From Rubrivivax sp. (GTDB lineage Bacteria; Pseudomonadota; Gammaproteobacteria; Burkholderiales; Burkholderiaceae_C): a stretch of 64,000 nt of DNA. This document shows, one piece after another, positions 56,045 to 64,000 of this stretch (positions are counted from its first letter, which is position 1; each line of letters opens with the position of its first letter). A program made the position numbers and the translations under genes. Under the pieces are notes generated by a model. That model was not told the origin of the DNA, did no database searches, and worked only from the letters and a program-made list of their open reading frames with translations. The stretch spans positions 81,203 to 145,202 of the forward strand of contig JALHMT010000012.1 in NCBI GenBank assembly GCA_022843905.1. The letters run 5' to 3'.

Positions 56045-57613
56045 TCAAGTCACCGGCGCCGGATTGAACAACACCAACGCGTTGTGCAGCTTCCACTGCT
56101 CCGCCCAGGTCTTCTTGCGCCCGCTGGCCACGTCCAGCATCAACCTGAACAGCTCCCACCCCACCTGCTCGATGGTGGCCGTGCCGTCGGCGATGGTGCC
56201 GGCGTTGACGTCCATCAGGTCGTGCCAGCGGCGCGCCAGGTCTGTACGCGTGGCGACCTTGATCACCGGCACCGCCGCCAGCCCGTAGGGCGTGCCGCGG
56301 CCGGTGGTGAAGACGTGCAGGTTCATGCCCGCGGCCAGCTGCAGCGTGCCGCAGATGAAATCGCTGGCCGGCGTGGCGGCATAGGTCAGGCCCTTGGCCT
56401 TCAGCTTCTCGCCGGGCGCCAGTACGTTGCTGATGGGCGCGCTGCCTGACTTGACGATGCTGCCCATCGCCTTCTCGACGATGTTCGACAGCCCGCCCTT
56501 CTTGTTGCCCGGCGTGGTGTTGGCGCTGCGGTCCACGCTGCCGCGCTGCAGGTAGGCGTCGTACCAGGCCATCTCGCGGATCATGGCCTGCGCCACCTCG
56601 GGCGTGGTGGCGCGTGACGTGAGCTGGTCGATGCCGTCGCGCACCTCGGTGGTCTCGCTGAACATCACGCTGGCGCCGGCGCGCACCAGCAGGTCGGTGC
56701 AGAACCCCACCGCCGGGTTGGCGGTGACGCCGCTGAAGGCGTCGCTGCCGCCGCACTGCACGCCCACCACCAGCTCGCTGGCCGGCACGGTCTCGCGGCG
56801 GCGGCGGTCCAGGCGCTGCAGGTGCTGTTCGGCCTGCCGCATGATCGATTCGACCATGGACATGAAGCCGACGTGCGCGTCGTCCTGCAGACACACGACG
56901 TCGAGTGCCTCTGGTGTGGCTCCCGGCGTGCGCTGGTCGACGATCTCGAAGCTGCCCGGCGGCATCAGCCGCTCGGGCTGCAGCTTCTCGCAGCCCAGGC
57001 TCACCACCATCACCTCGCCACCGAAGTTGGGGTTCTGGCTGATGTGGCGCAGCGTGCGGATGGGCACCACGGCGTCGGGCGCGTCGATGGCCACGCCGCA
57101 GCCGTAGCCGTGTTCCAGCGCCACCACGTCGTCGACGTTCGGGTAGCGCGGCAGCAGCTCGGCCTTGATGCGCTGCACGGCGAACGACGTGACACCGGCC
57201 ACGCACTGCACGGTCTGCGTGATGGCCAGGATGTTGCGCGTGCCCACCGAGCCGTCGGCGTTGCGGTAGCCCTCGAAGGTGTAGCCCTCCAGCGGCGGCA
57301 GCGCCGGAGGCTTGACCGTGGCGATGGGCAGACCTTCCAGGCCGCGCGCCTCGGGCATCTGCAGCAGGCGCTCGTGCACCCAGGCGCCGGCCGGAATGTC
57401 CTTCAGCGCGTAGCCGATGGGGATGCCGTAGCGGCGCACCGGCTCGCCCGCGGCGATGGCTTGCAGCGCCACCTTGTGGCCCTGCGGCACGCGGTCCTTC
57501 AGCGTCAGGCCCGAGCGCAGCACGGTGCCGGCGTCCAGGCCGCCGTCGTTGGCGACGATGGCCACGTTGTCGGCCTCGTGCATCAGGATGGTCAGCGGTG
57601 TGGTGCTCATCAC
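56045..57613 (-). CDS. garD: Galactarate dehydratase
   Basis: Protein of 522 residues, nearly the length of E. coli GarD (523). It matches along its whole length: [25 protein letters not shown] [63 protein letters not shown] and the end [14 protein letters not shown]. GarD removes water from meso-galactarate to give 5-keto-4-deoxy-D-glucarate, with an Fe(II)-dependent fold. It is the last gene of the operon. A decayed copy of its 3' end lies at 34875-35060. Confidence 0.93.
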   Translation of the reverse strand: MMSTTPLTILMHEADNVAIVANDGGLDAGTVLRSGLTLKDRVPQGHKVALQAIAAGEPVRRYGIPIGYALKDIPAGAWVHERLLQMPEARGLEGLPIATVKPPALPPLEGYTFEGYRNADGSVGTRNILAITQTVQCVAGVTSFAVQRIKAELLPRYPNVDDVVALEHGYGCGVAIDAPDAVVPIRTLRHISQNPNFGGEVMVVSLGCEKLQPERLMPPGSFEIVDQRTPGATPEALDVVCLQDDAHVGFMSMVESIMRQAEQHLQRLDRRRRETVPASELVVGVQCGGSDAFSGVTANPAVGFCTDLLVRAGASVMFSETTEVRDGIDQLTSRATTPEVAQAMIREMAWYDAYLQRGSVDRSANTTPGNKKGGLSNIVEKAMGSIVKSGSAPISNVLAPGEKLKAKGLTYAATPASDFICGTLQLAAGMNLHVFTTGRGTPYGLAAVPVIKVATRTDLARRWHDLMDVNAGTIADGTATIEQVGWELFRLMLDVASGRKKTWAEQWKLHNALVLFNPAPVT

Positions 57614-57697
57614 AAGGTTCTCTCTATCTGCATGAAGTCGCTGCCGGTGCCACTCAGCGAACGCCGCGGAACCGGCTTTGCCGGGCCGCTGGCGTTG

Positions 57698-57734
57698 CCC
57701 CCTTGAGGGGGCGCGCGAAGCGCGTAGGGGGTGG
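57698..57734. repeat. REP-like paired-hairpin intergenic element
   Basis: CCCCCTTGAGGGGG followed by CGCGCGAAGCGCG and TAGGGGGTGG, in the 131-bp gap between garD and the talarate dehydratase gene. I recall this paired-hairpin pattern from many Burkholderiales intergenic regions. It could stabilise or attenuate the operon transcript. Confidence 0.6.
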
Positions 57735-57744
57735 TCTCATTTCC

Positions 57745-58875
57745 TCAAGGTCGCTGGCCGACCTCGCAGGCTTCGCGTGTCCAGCCCGCGCAGCGCTCGC
57801 TCAGGCTCAGGCCCAGCCCGGGCCGCGTGGGCACCTTCATGCGGCCGTTCGCGATCTCCAGCCGTTCGTTGAACAGCGGCTCCAGCCAGTCGAAGTGCTC
57901 GACCCAGGGCTCGCTGGGGTAGGCCGCGGCCAGGTGCACATGCAGTTCCATCGCGAAGTGCGGCGCCAGCATCACGCCGGCCTGCTCGGCCATCGCGGCG
58001 ATCTTCAGGAAGGGCGTGATGCCGCCCACGCGCGGCGCGTCCGGCATCAGCCAGTCGGCGGCGCGATGGCGGATCAGGTCGCCGTGCTCGGCCGCGCTGG
58101 TCAGCATCTCGCCGGTGGCAATCGGCGTGTCGAAGGCAGCGGCCAGCGCGGCGTGGCCTTCGTGGTCGTAGGCGTCCAGGGGTTCTTCGATCCACACCAG
58201 GCCCAGGTCTTCGAAGGCGCGGCACATGCGCTGCGCGGTGGGCCTGTCCCACTGCTGGTTGGCGTCGACCATCAGCGCCACGCCGTCGCCCAGCTGCTTG
58301 CGCACCGCGGCCACGCGCTGCAGGTCGAGCGCGCGGTCGGGCTGGCCCACCTTCAGCTTGATGCCGCCGATGCCGCGTTCGACCGAGTCCTGCGCGTTCA
58401 CCAGCAATTGATCGAGCGGCGTGTGCAGGAAGCCGCCCGAGGTGTTGTAGCAGGCCACCGAGTCGCGCCAGGCGCCCAGCAGCTTGGCCAACGGCAGGCC
58501 GGCACGGCGCGCCTTCAGGTCGTACAGCGCCACGTCGAAAGCGCCGATGGCCTGCGTGGCCAGCCCGCTGCGGCCCACTGACGCGCCCGCCCAGCACAGC
58601 TTGTTCCACAGCCGCGCGATGTCGTTCGGGTCTTCGCCCAGCAGCGTCGGGGCGATCTCTTTCGCGTGCGCGAACTGGCCCGGGCCACCGGCGCGCTTCG
58701 AGTAGCTCAGGCCCAGGCCGCTGTGGCCGTCGGCGGTCTGCAGTTCCACGAACAGCATCGCGATCTCGGTCATCGGCTTCTGACGGCCGGTCAGCACCTT
58801 GGCGTCGCTGATCGGGTTCGCCAGCGGCAGGTAGACCGAGGACAGGCGCAGCCAGGCGATGCGGTCAGCGGACAT
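57745..58875 (-). CDS. L-talarate/galactarate dehydratase, enolase superfamily
   Basis: Protein of 376 residues of the mandelate racemase group. It is very close in pattern to Salmonella TalrD/GalrD: LPLANPISDAKVLTGRQKPM, SYSKRAGG, LLGEDPNDIARLW, WAGASVGRSG, CYNTSGGFLHTPLDQ, the catalytic KxK GIGGIKLKVGQP, metal ligands in MVDANQQWDR and IEEPLDAYD, and the His of LAPHFAMELH. It dehydrates L-talarate and galactarate to a keto-deoxy sugar acid. It begins 1 bp after the garR stop, so it belongs to the same operon, next to a second galactarate dehydratase. Confidence 0.9.
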   Translation of the reverse strand: MSADRIAWLRLSSVYLPLANPISDAKVLTGRQKPMTEIAMLFVELQTADGHSGLGLSYSKRAGGPGQFAHAKEIAPTLLGEDPNDIARLWNKLCWAGASVGRSGLATQAIGAFDVALYDLKARRAGLPLAKLLGAWRDSVACYNTSGGFLHTPLDQLLVNAQDSVERGIGGIKLKVGQPDRALDLQRVAAVRKQLGDGVALMVDANQQWDRPTAQRMCRAFEDLGLVWIEEPLDAYDHEGHAALAAAFDTPIATGEMLTSAAEHGDLIRHRAADWLMPDAPRVGGITPFLKIAAMAEQAGVMLAPHFAMELHVHLAAAYPSEPWVEHFDWLEPLFNERLEIANGRMKVPTRPGLGLSLSERCAGWTREACEVGQRP

Positions 58876-58876
58876 C

Positions 58877-59776
58877 TCAGCCCTTGCTGACTTCGTGGCC
58901 GGCCATCAGTTCCAAAGCCTTGACGAGTGCGGAATGGTCCAGGTCCCCGCCACCGTTCGCGGCCAAGGCCTGCATCAGCTGCGCCGCACCCGCCGTCTGC
59001 GGCAGCGCCACGCCGATCTCGCGTGCGCCCTGCAGCGCCAGGTTCAGGTCCTTCTGGTGCAGCTTGATGCGGAAGCCCGGGTTGAAGGTGCGCTTGATCA
59101 TGCGTTCGCCGTGCACTTCCAGGATGCGGCTGGCCGCGAAGCCGCCCATCAGCGCCTGGCGCACCTTGGCGGGGTCGGCGCCGGCCTTGCTGGCGAAGAG
59201 CAGCGCTTCGCTGACGGCGGCGATGTTCAGCGCCACGATGATCTGGTTGGCCACCTTGGTGGTCTGGCCGTCGCCGTTGCCGCCCACCAGCGTGATGTTC
59301 TTGCCCATCAGCTGCAGCAGCGGCAGCACGCGCTGGAACACGGCTTCGTCGGCGCCGCACATGATGGTCAGCGACGCCGCCTTGGCGCCCACCTCGCCGC
59401 CGGACACCGGTGCGTCGACATAGTCGGCGCCCAGCGCGTTGATCTTCTGGGCGAAGCTCTTGGTGGCCATCGGCGAGATCGAGCTCATGTCGACCACCAC
59501 CTTGCGCACACCGTCGGCACCCGCCCGCAGGCCTGCGGCCACGCCGTGCTCACCGAACAGCACGGCCTCGACATCGGGCGTGTCGGGCACCATCAGGAAC
59601 ACCACCTCGGCCTGTCGCGCCACGTCCTCGGCGCTGTCGCACACGGTGGCGGACGATGAGGCGATGGCCTCGGGCACCTTGCTGCGCGTCTTGACGAAAA
59701 GCGCATGGCCGGCGTTGGCCAGGTGCAGGGCCATGGGCGTGCCCATGATGCCCAGGCCGATGAATCCGACTTTCAT
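58877..59776 (-). CDS. garR: Tartronate semialdehyde reductase (2-hydroxy-3-oxopropionate reductase)
   Basis: NAD(P)-dependent beta-hydroxyacid dehydrogenase of 299 residues. It shows the nucleotide motif GFIGLGIMGTPMA, the substrate motif VDAPVSGGEVGAKAASL, the catalytic lysine in QTTKVANQI, and KDLNLALQGAREIGVALPQT near the C-terminus. It reduces tartronate semialdehyde, from keto-deoxyglucarate aldolase, to D-glycerate. ATG 59776 has AGGAAGG ten bases upstream. The aldolase (garL) that should supply its substrate is not in the window. Confidence 0.92.
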   Translation of the reverse strand: MKVGFIGLGIMGTPMALHLANAGHALFVKTRSKVPEAIASSSATVCDSAEDVARQAEVVFLMVPDTPDVEAVLFGEHGVAAGLRAGADGVRKVVVDMSSISPMATKSFAQKINALGADYVDAPVSGGEVGAKAASLTIMCGADEAVFQRVLPLLQLMGKNITLVGGNGDGQTTKVANQIIVALNIAAVSEALLFASKAGADPAKVRQALMGGFAASRILEVHGERMIKRTFNPGFRIKLHQKDLNLALQGAREIGVALPQTAGAAQLMQALAANGGGDLDHSALVKALELMAGHEVSKG

Positions 59777-59879
59777 GGTGAGTCCTTCCTGAGGTTGTTG
59801 TTGGGGGCGTCGATGTTGGCGCCGATCGCGGCCGCGGCCAAGCCGAGGAAACCGCAGGGCGCGGTGCCGCCAGAGGCGC

Positions 59880-61217
59880 TCAGCGCACCATCGCCGGCCG
59901 CTTCGGGTCGAAGCGCCAGCCCGGCAGCAGGTACTGCATGGCCATGGCGTCGTCGCGCGCGCCCAGGCCGTGCTGCAGGTAGAGTTGGTGCGCCTTCTCG
60001 ACCTCGGCCATGTCCAGCTCGATGCCCAGGCCCGGCCGCTTCGGCACCATCACGTGGCCGCCGCGGATGAGCAGCGGCTCCTTCGTCAGGCGCTGGCCGT
60101 CCTGCCAGATCCAGTGCGTGTCCATCGCCGTCACCTTGCCCGGTGCGGCCGCGCCGACGTGCGTGAACATGGCCAGCGACACGTCGAAGTGGTTGTTGGA
60201 ATGCGAGCCCCAGGTCAGGCCCCAGTCGCGGCAGGTCTGCGCCACGCGCACGCTGCCGGCCATGGTCCAGAAGTGCGGGTCGGCCAGCGGGATGTCCACG
60301 CTCTGCAGCGCCAGCGCGTGGCTCAGCTGGCGCCAGTCGGTGGCGACCATGTTGGTGGCCGTGGGCAGGCCGGTGGCGCGGCGGAATTCGGCCATCGTCT
60401 CGCGGCCCGAGAAGCCGTCTTCGGCGCCGCAGGGGTCTTCGGCATAGGCCACGATGCCGCGCATGCGCTGGCCCAGGCGGATGGCGTCCTTCAACAGCCA
60501 GCCGCCGTTGGGGTCCAGCGTCACGCGCGCCTGCGGAAAACGTTCGTGCAGTGCGGTCACGGCGTCGACCTCGTCGTCGCCATGCAGCACGCCGCCCTTG
60601 AGCTTGAAGTCGTCGAAGCCATAGCGCTCGCGCGCCGCCTCGGCCAGGCGCACGATGGCCTGCGGCGTCAGGGCTTCTTCGTGCCGCAGGCGGCACCAGG
60701 CGTCGTCGGGCTCGGTGCTGCCGTCGGCATAGGGCAGGGGCGTCTTCCGGCGGTCGCCCACGTAGAAGAGGTAGCCCAGCATCTCCACCGACTCGCGCTG
60801 CTGGCCTTCACCCAGCAGCGCGGCCACCGGCACGCCCAGGTGCTGGCCAAGCAGGTCGAGCAGGGCCGATTCGATGGCGGTGACGGCGTGGATGGTGGTG
60901 CGCAGGTCGAAGGTCTGCTGGCCACGTCCGCCGGCGTCGCGATCGGCGAAGCGCTGCTGCACGTCCTGCAGCAGCCGCTGCTGCGAGCCCAGTGGCTGGC
61001 CCACGATGAGTTCGGCCGCGTCTTCCAGCGTCTTGCGGATCTTCTCGCCGCCCGGCACCTCGCCCACACCGGTGCGGCCGGCACTGTCGGTCAGCAGCAG
61101 CAGGTTGCGCGTGAAGAACGGACCGTGCGCGCCGCTGAGGTTCAGCAGCATGCTGTCGCGCCCCGCGACCGGGATCGCGTGCAGCGAGGTGATGACGGGG
61201 GTGGAGGATGTGCCCAT
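59880..61217 (-). CDS. gudD: Glucarate dehydratase
   Basis: Enolase-superfamily enzyme of 445 residues (E. coli GudD has 446). Diagnostic segments are [45 protein letters not shown], the catalytic KxK of [41 protein letters not shown] and the His region [19 protein letters not shown]. It dehydrates D-glucarate (and L-idarate) to 5-keto-4-deoxy-D-glucarate. ATG 61217 lies 2 bp after the stop of the Bug-type receptor gene, which shows tight operon packing. Confidence 0.93.
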   Translation of the reverse strand: MGTSSTPVITSLHAIPVAGRDSMLLNLSGAHGPFFTRNLLLLTDSAGRTGVGEVPGGEKIRKTLEDAAELIVGQPLGSQQRLLQDVQQRFADRDAGGRGQQTFDLRTTIHAVTAIESALLDLLGQHLGVPVAALLGEGQQRESVEMLGYLFYVGDRRKTPLPYADGSTEPDDAWCRLRHEEALTPQAIVRLAEAARERYGFDDFKLKGGVLHGDDEVDAVTALHERFPQARVTLDPNGGWLLKDAIRLGQRMRGIVAYAEDPCGAEDGFSGRETMAEFRRATGLPTATNMVATDWRQLSHALALQSVDIPLADPHFWTMAGSVRVAQTCRDWGLTWGSHSNNHFDVSLAMFTHVGAAAPGKVTAMDTHWIWQDGQRLTKEPLLIRGGHVMVPKRPGLGIELDMAEVEKAHQLYLQHGLGARDDAMAMQYLLPGWRFDPKRPAMVR

Positions 61218-61219
61218 GC

Positions 61220-62191
61220 TCAATCTGCCGTGATCTTTCCGGTCTCGATCACCTTCTTCCAGCGTGCGAACTCCGTGGCCTGGAACGCGGTGAACTGCTC
61301 GGGCGTGCTGCCCACGATCTCGAAGCCCAGGTCGAGCAGCTTGGGCTTGACGGCGGGGTCGTTCAGGGCGGCGACGATGGCCTCGTGCAGCCTGGTCTTG
61401 ATGTCGGCGGGCAGGCCCTTGGGCGCCGCGACGGCCTGCCATGAGTAGACCGTCACGCCCTTGATGCCCGACTCTTCGAGCGTGGGCACGTCGGGCAGCA
61501 GCGGCGAGCGCCTGGCGCTGGTGATGGCCAGTGCGCGCAGCTTGCCGCCCTTGATGTTCGGCAGCCCGGTGTTGATGTTCATGAAGGTGGCGTCCACCTG
61601 CCCACCCAGCAGATCGGCCATGGCCGGCGCGCCGCCCTTGTAGGGCACGTGCAGACCGCTGGTCTTCGTTTCCTGCCAGAAGAGTTCGGCGGTGAGGTGG
61701 TCGCTGGACCCGTTGCCGGCCGAGGCGAAGCTCATCTTGCCCGGGTTGGCCTTGTGGAACGCGATGACGTCGGCCAGGGTTTTGTGCGGCGAGTTGGCCG
61801 GCACCACCAGCACGTTGGGCGCGTGCACCGCGACGCTGATGTAGTCGAAGTCCTTCAGCGCGTCGTACGGCACGTTCTTGATCAGGTGCGGTGCGATGAC
61901 GAAGGGCCCCAGCGACGAGACGAACAGCGTGTAGCCGTCGGGTGCGGCGCGCTTGACCAGGCCGCCGCCCACCGTGCCGGTGGCCCCGGCCTTGTTCTCG
62001 ACGATGAAGGTGCCGCCGAGCCTTTCCTGCAGCTTGGGCGCCAGCGTGCGCCCGATCAGGTCGGTCGATCCGCCGGGCGGGAAGGGCACGATCAGCGTGA
62101 CGGGCTTGGACGGCCAGGGCTGGGCCTGGGCCGCGGTGGCGGCCAGCAGGCCGAGGGCGAGTGCGGCGACGGTGCGGGTGAAGGGGGTCAT
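61220..62191 (-). CDS. Bug-family tripartite tricarboxylate transporter substrate-binding protein
   Basis: Periplasmic receptor of 323 residues. The signal peptide ends AQAQ, and the mature sequence opens [40 protein letters not shown] and [18 protein letters not shown] are Bug hallmarks. It is the first gene of the aldarate operon, so the likely ligand is glucarate or galactarate. ATG 62191 has GGAGACACCCC-type purines upstream. TctA/TctB membrane subunits are not encoded in this window. Confidence 0.9.
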   Translation of the reverse strand: MTPFTRTVAALALGLLAATAAQAQPWPSKPVTLIVPFPPGGSTDLIGRTLAPKLQERLGGTFIVENKAGATGTVGGGLVKRAAPDGYTLFVSSLGPFVIAPHLIKNVPYDALKDFDYISVAVHAPNVLVVPANSPHKTLADVIAFHKANPGKMSFASAGNGSSDHLTAELFWQETKTSGLHVPYKGGAPAMADLLGGQVDATFMNINTGLPNIKGGKLRALAITSARRSPLLPDVPTLEESGIKGVTVYSWQAVAAPKGLPADIKTRLHEAIVAALNDPAVKPKLLDLGFEIVGSTPEQFTAFQATEFARWKKVIETGKITAD

Positions 62192-62255
62192 GGGGGGGTG
62201 TCTCCAGGCAAGAGCTGCAGGTGGGGAGGGGGCGCCGGCACGGTCTTCGCCGAAC

Positions 62256-62267
62256 GGTAGCGCTACC
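62256..62267. promoter_or_regulatory. LacI-family operator, GGTAGCGCTACC (proximal)
   Basis: Perfect 12-bp palindrome 64 bp upstream of the Bug-receptor ATG. It has the central CG/GCGC symmetry typical of LacI/GalR-family sites. Its centre is 27 bp from that of a second identical site. Confidence 0.8.
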
Positions 62268-62282
62268 AGATCAGGTCGGTAT

Positions 62283-62294
62283 GGTAGCGCTACC
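62283..62294. promoter_or_regulatory. LacI-family operator, GGTAGCGCTACC (distal)
   Basis: Second perfect copy of the palindrome in the same promoter region. Paired sites 27 bp apart allow cooperative binding or looping by a repressor dimer or tetramer. Together they flank the probable -35/-10 area of the aldarate operon. Confidence 0.8.
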
Positions 62295-62372
62295 TCAAGG
62301 GCGGTGCAAGGCAGGCAAGCCAAGCAAGTGACCTGGATGCCGGCGCGGGTCGAGCGCGCCGCGTTGTCCGCC

Positions 62373-63404
62373 TCAGGTGCTGTCCCGTTCGACGATGGAA
62401 AAGCCGATGTCGATCACGCGCGTGTCCACGCTGCGGCCCTCGGCGCGGTCGACGATGAACTGCGCGGCCTGGCGGCCGATGGCCGCGCCTTTGATGTGCA
62501 CGGTGGTCAGCGCCGGCGCCAGGTCGGCGGCGAACTCCAGGTCGCCGAAGCCGACGACCGCCATATTCTTCGGCACCTCGATGCCGCGCACGCGCGCTTC
62601 CGTCATCACACCCAGGGCCAGCAGGTCGGAGCTGCAGAACACGGCGTCGACCCTGCCGCGCCCGGCCAGCAGGTCGGCCAGCGCCTCGCGGCCGCGCTTG
62701 AGCGTGGTGGGCGCCGGCACCACCACGCTGCGCACCGCGGGCAGGCCGAGTTCGGCGGCGGTGGCCTGGAAGGCCGCGCAACGTCGCTGTGCGCGTTCGT
62801 CGTCACCGCTCACGACGGCCAGCCGTCGCCGCCCCTTGCGGTGCAGGAACCGCGCCACGGCGCGGCCCACCTCGATGTGCGAGAAACCCACCAGCATGTC
62901 GATGGGCGTGGGTGTGAGGTCCCAGGTCTCGACCACCGGGATGCCCGCGGCCAGCAGCCGCCGGCGGCCTTCGGCCGAATGCAGGATGCCGGTGAGCACG
63001 ATGCCGTCGGGCCGGCGGCCGATGATGGCGTCGAGCAGGGCGTCTTCGCGGTTGCCGCTGTAGCCGGCCTGGCCCAGCATCATCTGGTAGCCGCGTTCGG
63101 CCAGCGCTTCGGTGAGCGACTGCACGGTCTCCAGGAACACCGGCCCCGAGATGGTGGGCACCACCGCGGCCACCAGCCGGCTGCGCGTGGACGCCAGGCC
63201 GCCGGCCAGCCGGTTGGGCACGTAGCCCGTGCGCGAGATCGCGTCGGTGACCTTGCGCAGTACCTCGGCCGAGACCTGCTGCGGTGTGTTGACGGCGCGC
63301 GAGGCGGTGATGGGCGCCACCCCTGCCAGCCTGGCCACGTCGTGCAGCGTGACGGCGCCGCTGCCGCGCCGGCTTCGACGGGGCGAAGGCGTTTCCAGGC
63401 TCAT
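62373..63404 (-). CDS. LacI family repressor (GntR-type) of the aldarate operon
   Basis: Protein of 343 residues. The N-terminal helix-turn-helix and hinge show VTLHDVARLAGVAPITASRA, then VSAEVLRKVTDAISRTGYVP and NRLAGGLA. The effector domain is a periplasmic-binding fold (LVAAVVPTISGPVFLETVQS, DAVFCSSDLLALGVMTEA). It resembles the gluconate-repressor (GntR) branch of LacI, whose members respond to sugar acids. ATG 63404 is preceded by a near-match of the operator (GGCAGCGCTACC at 63423-63434), so autorepression is likely. Regulation of the downstream garD/gudD operon is inferred from the two operators in front of it. Confidence 0.92.
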   Translation of the reverse strand: MSLETPSPRRSRRGSGAVTLHDVARLAGVAPITASRAVNTPQQVSAEVLRKVTDAISRTGYVPNRLAGGLASTRSRLVAAVVPTISGPVFLETVQSLTEALAERGYQMMLGQAGYSGNREDALLDAIIGRRPDGIVLTGILHSAEGRRRLLAAGIPVVETWDLTPTPIDMLVGFSHIEVGRAVARFLHRKGRRRLAVVSGDDERAQRRCAAFQATAAELGLPAVRSVVVPAPTTLKRGREALADLLAGRGRVDAVFCSSDLLALGVMTEARVRGIEVPKNMAVVGFGDLEFAADLAPALTTVHIKGAAIGRQAAQFIVDRAEGRSVDTRVIDIGFSIVERDST

Positions 63405-63422
63405 GCGGCATTCTAGGTCGAT

Positions 63423-63434
63423 GGCAGCGCTACC
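63423..63434. promoter_or_regulatory. Near-perfect operator copy upstream of the lacI-type gene
   Basis: GGCAGCGCTACC differs from the two operon-side palindromes at one base. It lies 18 bp upstream of the repressor start, in the region shared with the divergent ABC ATPase gene (start 63507). Confidence 0.65.
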
Positions 63435-63506
63435 GTTCTCGGCCCCGGCGGGGCCGCGGCGACCGACACCGCAGCGCCCTGCCGGTGGCCGCACAATCGC
63501 CGCGTC

Positions 63507-64000
63507 ATGAATGCTGCCGCAACGCGCGCCACCCCCGCCAGCCCGCTGCTGATCGCCGAAGGCCTCGGTTTCCAGTACGACGACCTGCCGCTGCTCCAGG
63601 GCCTGTGCTTCGAGCTGCGGCCCGGGTTGAGCCTGGTGCGCGGCGGCGACGGCCGCGGCAAGAGCACGCTGATGCGCCTGCTGGCCGGCACGCTGACGGC
63701 AGGCGTCGGCACGCTGATGCGGCACACCGACAGCGTGTTCCTGGCAGACCCCGCCAGGCCCGTCGGCGAACTGGCCGACGATCAGGTCGTGGCGGCCGCG
63801 GCGCTCGAATCGCTGGCCCTGCGCTTCCCGCCCTGGCAGGCCGGACGGGCGGTGGCGCTGGTCGAATTGCTGGGCTTGGCGCCCCACGTGCACAAGCCGA
63901 TCGGCATGCTGTCCACCGGCAGCCGACGCAAGCTGGGCATCGTGGCGGCCGCGGCCAGCGGCGCGGCGCTGACGCTGATCGACGCGCCTTACGCGGCGCT
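63507..64000 (+). CDS. ABC transporter ATP-binding protein (3' truncated by window)
   Basis: At least 164 residues of an ABC ATPase of the CcmA/multidrug type; the gene runs off the window. The Walker A motif is GGDGRGKST and the signature is LSTGSRRKLG. The Walker B region reads TLIDAPYAAL, with Ala in place of the usual catalytic Glu (LLDEP). The Q-loop area is short and diverged. It begins 102 bp from the divergent lacI-type gene. The transport partner lies outside the window. Reduced ATPase activity is possible given the missing Glu, but this is an inference. Confidence 0.82.
   Translation, partial: MNAAATRATPASPLLIAEGLGFQYDDLPLLQGLCFELRPGLSLVRGGDGRGKSTLMRLLAGTLTAGVGTLMRHTDSVFLADPARPVGELADDQVVAAAALESLALRFPPWQAGRAVALVELLGLAPHVHKPIGMLSTGSRRKLGIVAAAASGAALTLIDAPYAA

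Overview
The window is high-GC DNA with the coding style of a betaproteobacterium of the order Burkholderiales (Comamonadaceae or Rubrivivax/Leptothrix-like). Supporting signs are two Bug-type (TctC) periplasmic solute-binding proteins, a PEP-CTERM protein with a cohesin-like domain, a phasin-like Ala/Lys-rich protein, and a paired-hairpin intergenic repeat of a kind common in that group. No rRNA, tRNA or CRISPR array was seen. Both ends cut through genes: an Old Yellow Enzyme on the left and an ABC ATPase on the right.

Positions 1-39000 are mostly ordinary chromosome. In order they hold an OYE-type reductase, a CorA transporter, a D-aminoacylase-like amidohydrolase, a KefB/C-type antiporter, an orphan histidine kinase, an orphan ArsA ATPase and a DUF302 protein. 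A PotF-like binding protein follows, then a cyclase/ATPase/TPR giant beside a flavoprotein oxidase, a UPF0114 protein and a von Willebrand A protein. Next is a tartrate/D-malate locus (Bug protein plus dehydrogenase, divergent LysR regulator with a palindrome between them). At 21575-25057 lies a four-gene cluster: a secreted metallo-beta-lactamase-fold protein with a dockerin-like tail, a cohesin-like PEP-CTERM protein, a lipoprotein and a secretion-system-X-like membrane protein. After it come a nitroreductase, a cNMP-binding protein, a D-threonine-aldolase-like enzyme, a two-component pair with a hydrolase, a flavin-reductase-like protein, a CadC-type regulator, a two-gene lipoprotein operon, a hybrid kinase, a truncated MazE and a DUF3137-like protein.

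Positions about 39100-45560 look like an acquired island. The left part is clearly more AT-rich. It carries a membrane-anchored pentapeptide-repeat protein, a secreted coiled-coil protein, and a subtilisin-family protease followed by a small protein that resembles the protease's own propeptide. It ends in the C-terminal remnant of an integron-type tyrosine recombinase. Normal sequence resumes with the phasin-like protein, a beta-propeller protein and a DnaQ-type exonuclease.

Positions about 49260-55960 are a second, lower-GC insert made of one two-gene operon. The first product has 1628 residues, with a Cap4/DUF4297-like nuclease N-terminus, a P-loop NTPase and a long helical C-terminus. The second is a type I restriction HsdR_N-like PD-(D/E)XK protein with a Cys/His-rich tail. 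This is the best candidate for an undescribed system and looks like an Avs/STAND-type antiphage module.

Positions 56045-63404 form a galactarate/glucarate/talarate catabolic operon (Bug transporter subunit, gudD, garR, talarate/galactarate dehydratase, garD) with its LacI-type repressor. Two perfect GGTAGCGCTACC palindromes precede the operon and a near-perfect third precedes the repressor gene. A short decayed copy of the garD 3' end lies about 21 kb away, near 34900.
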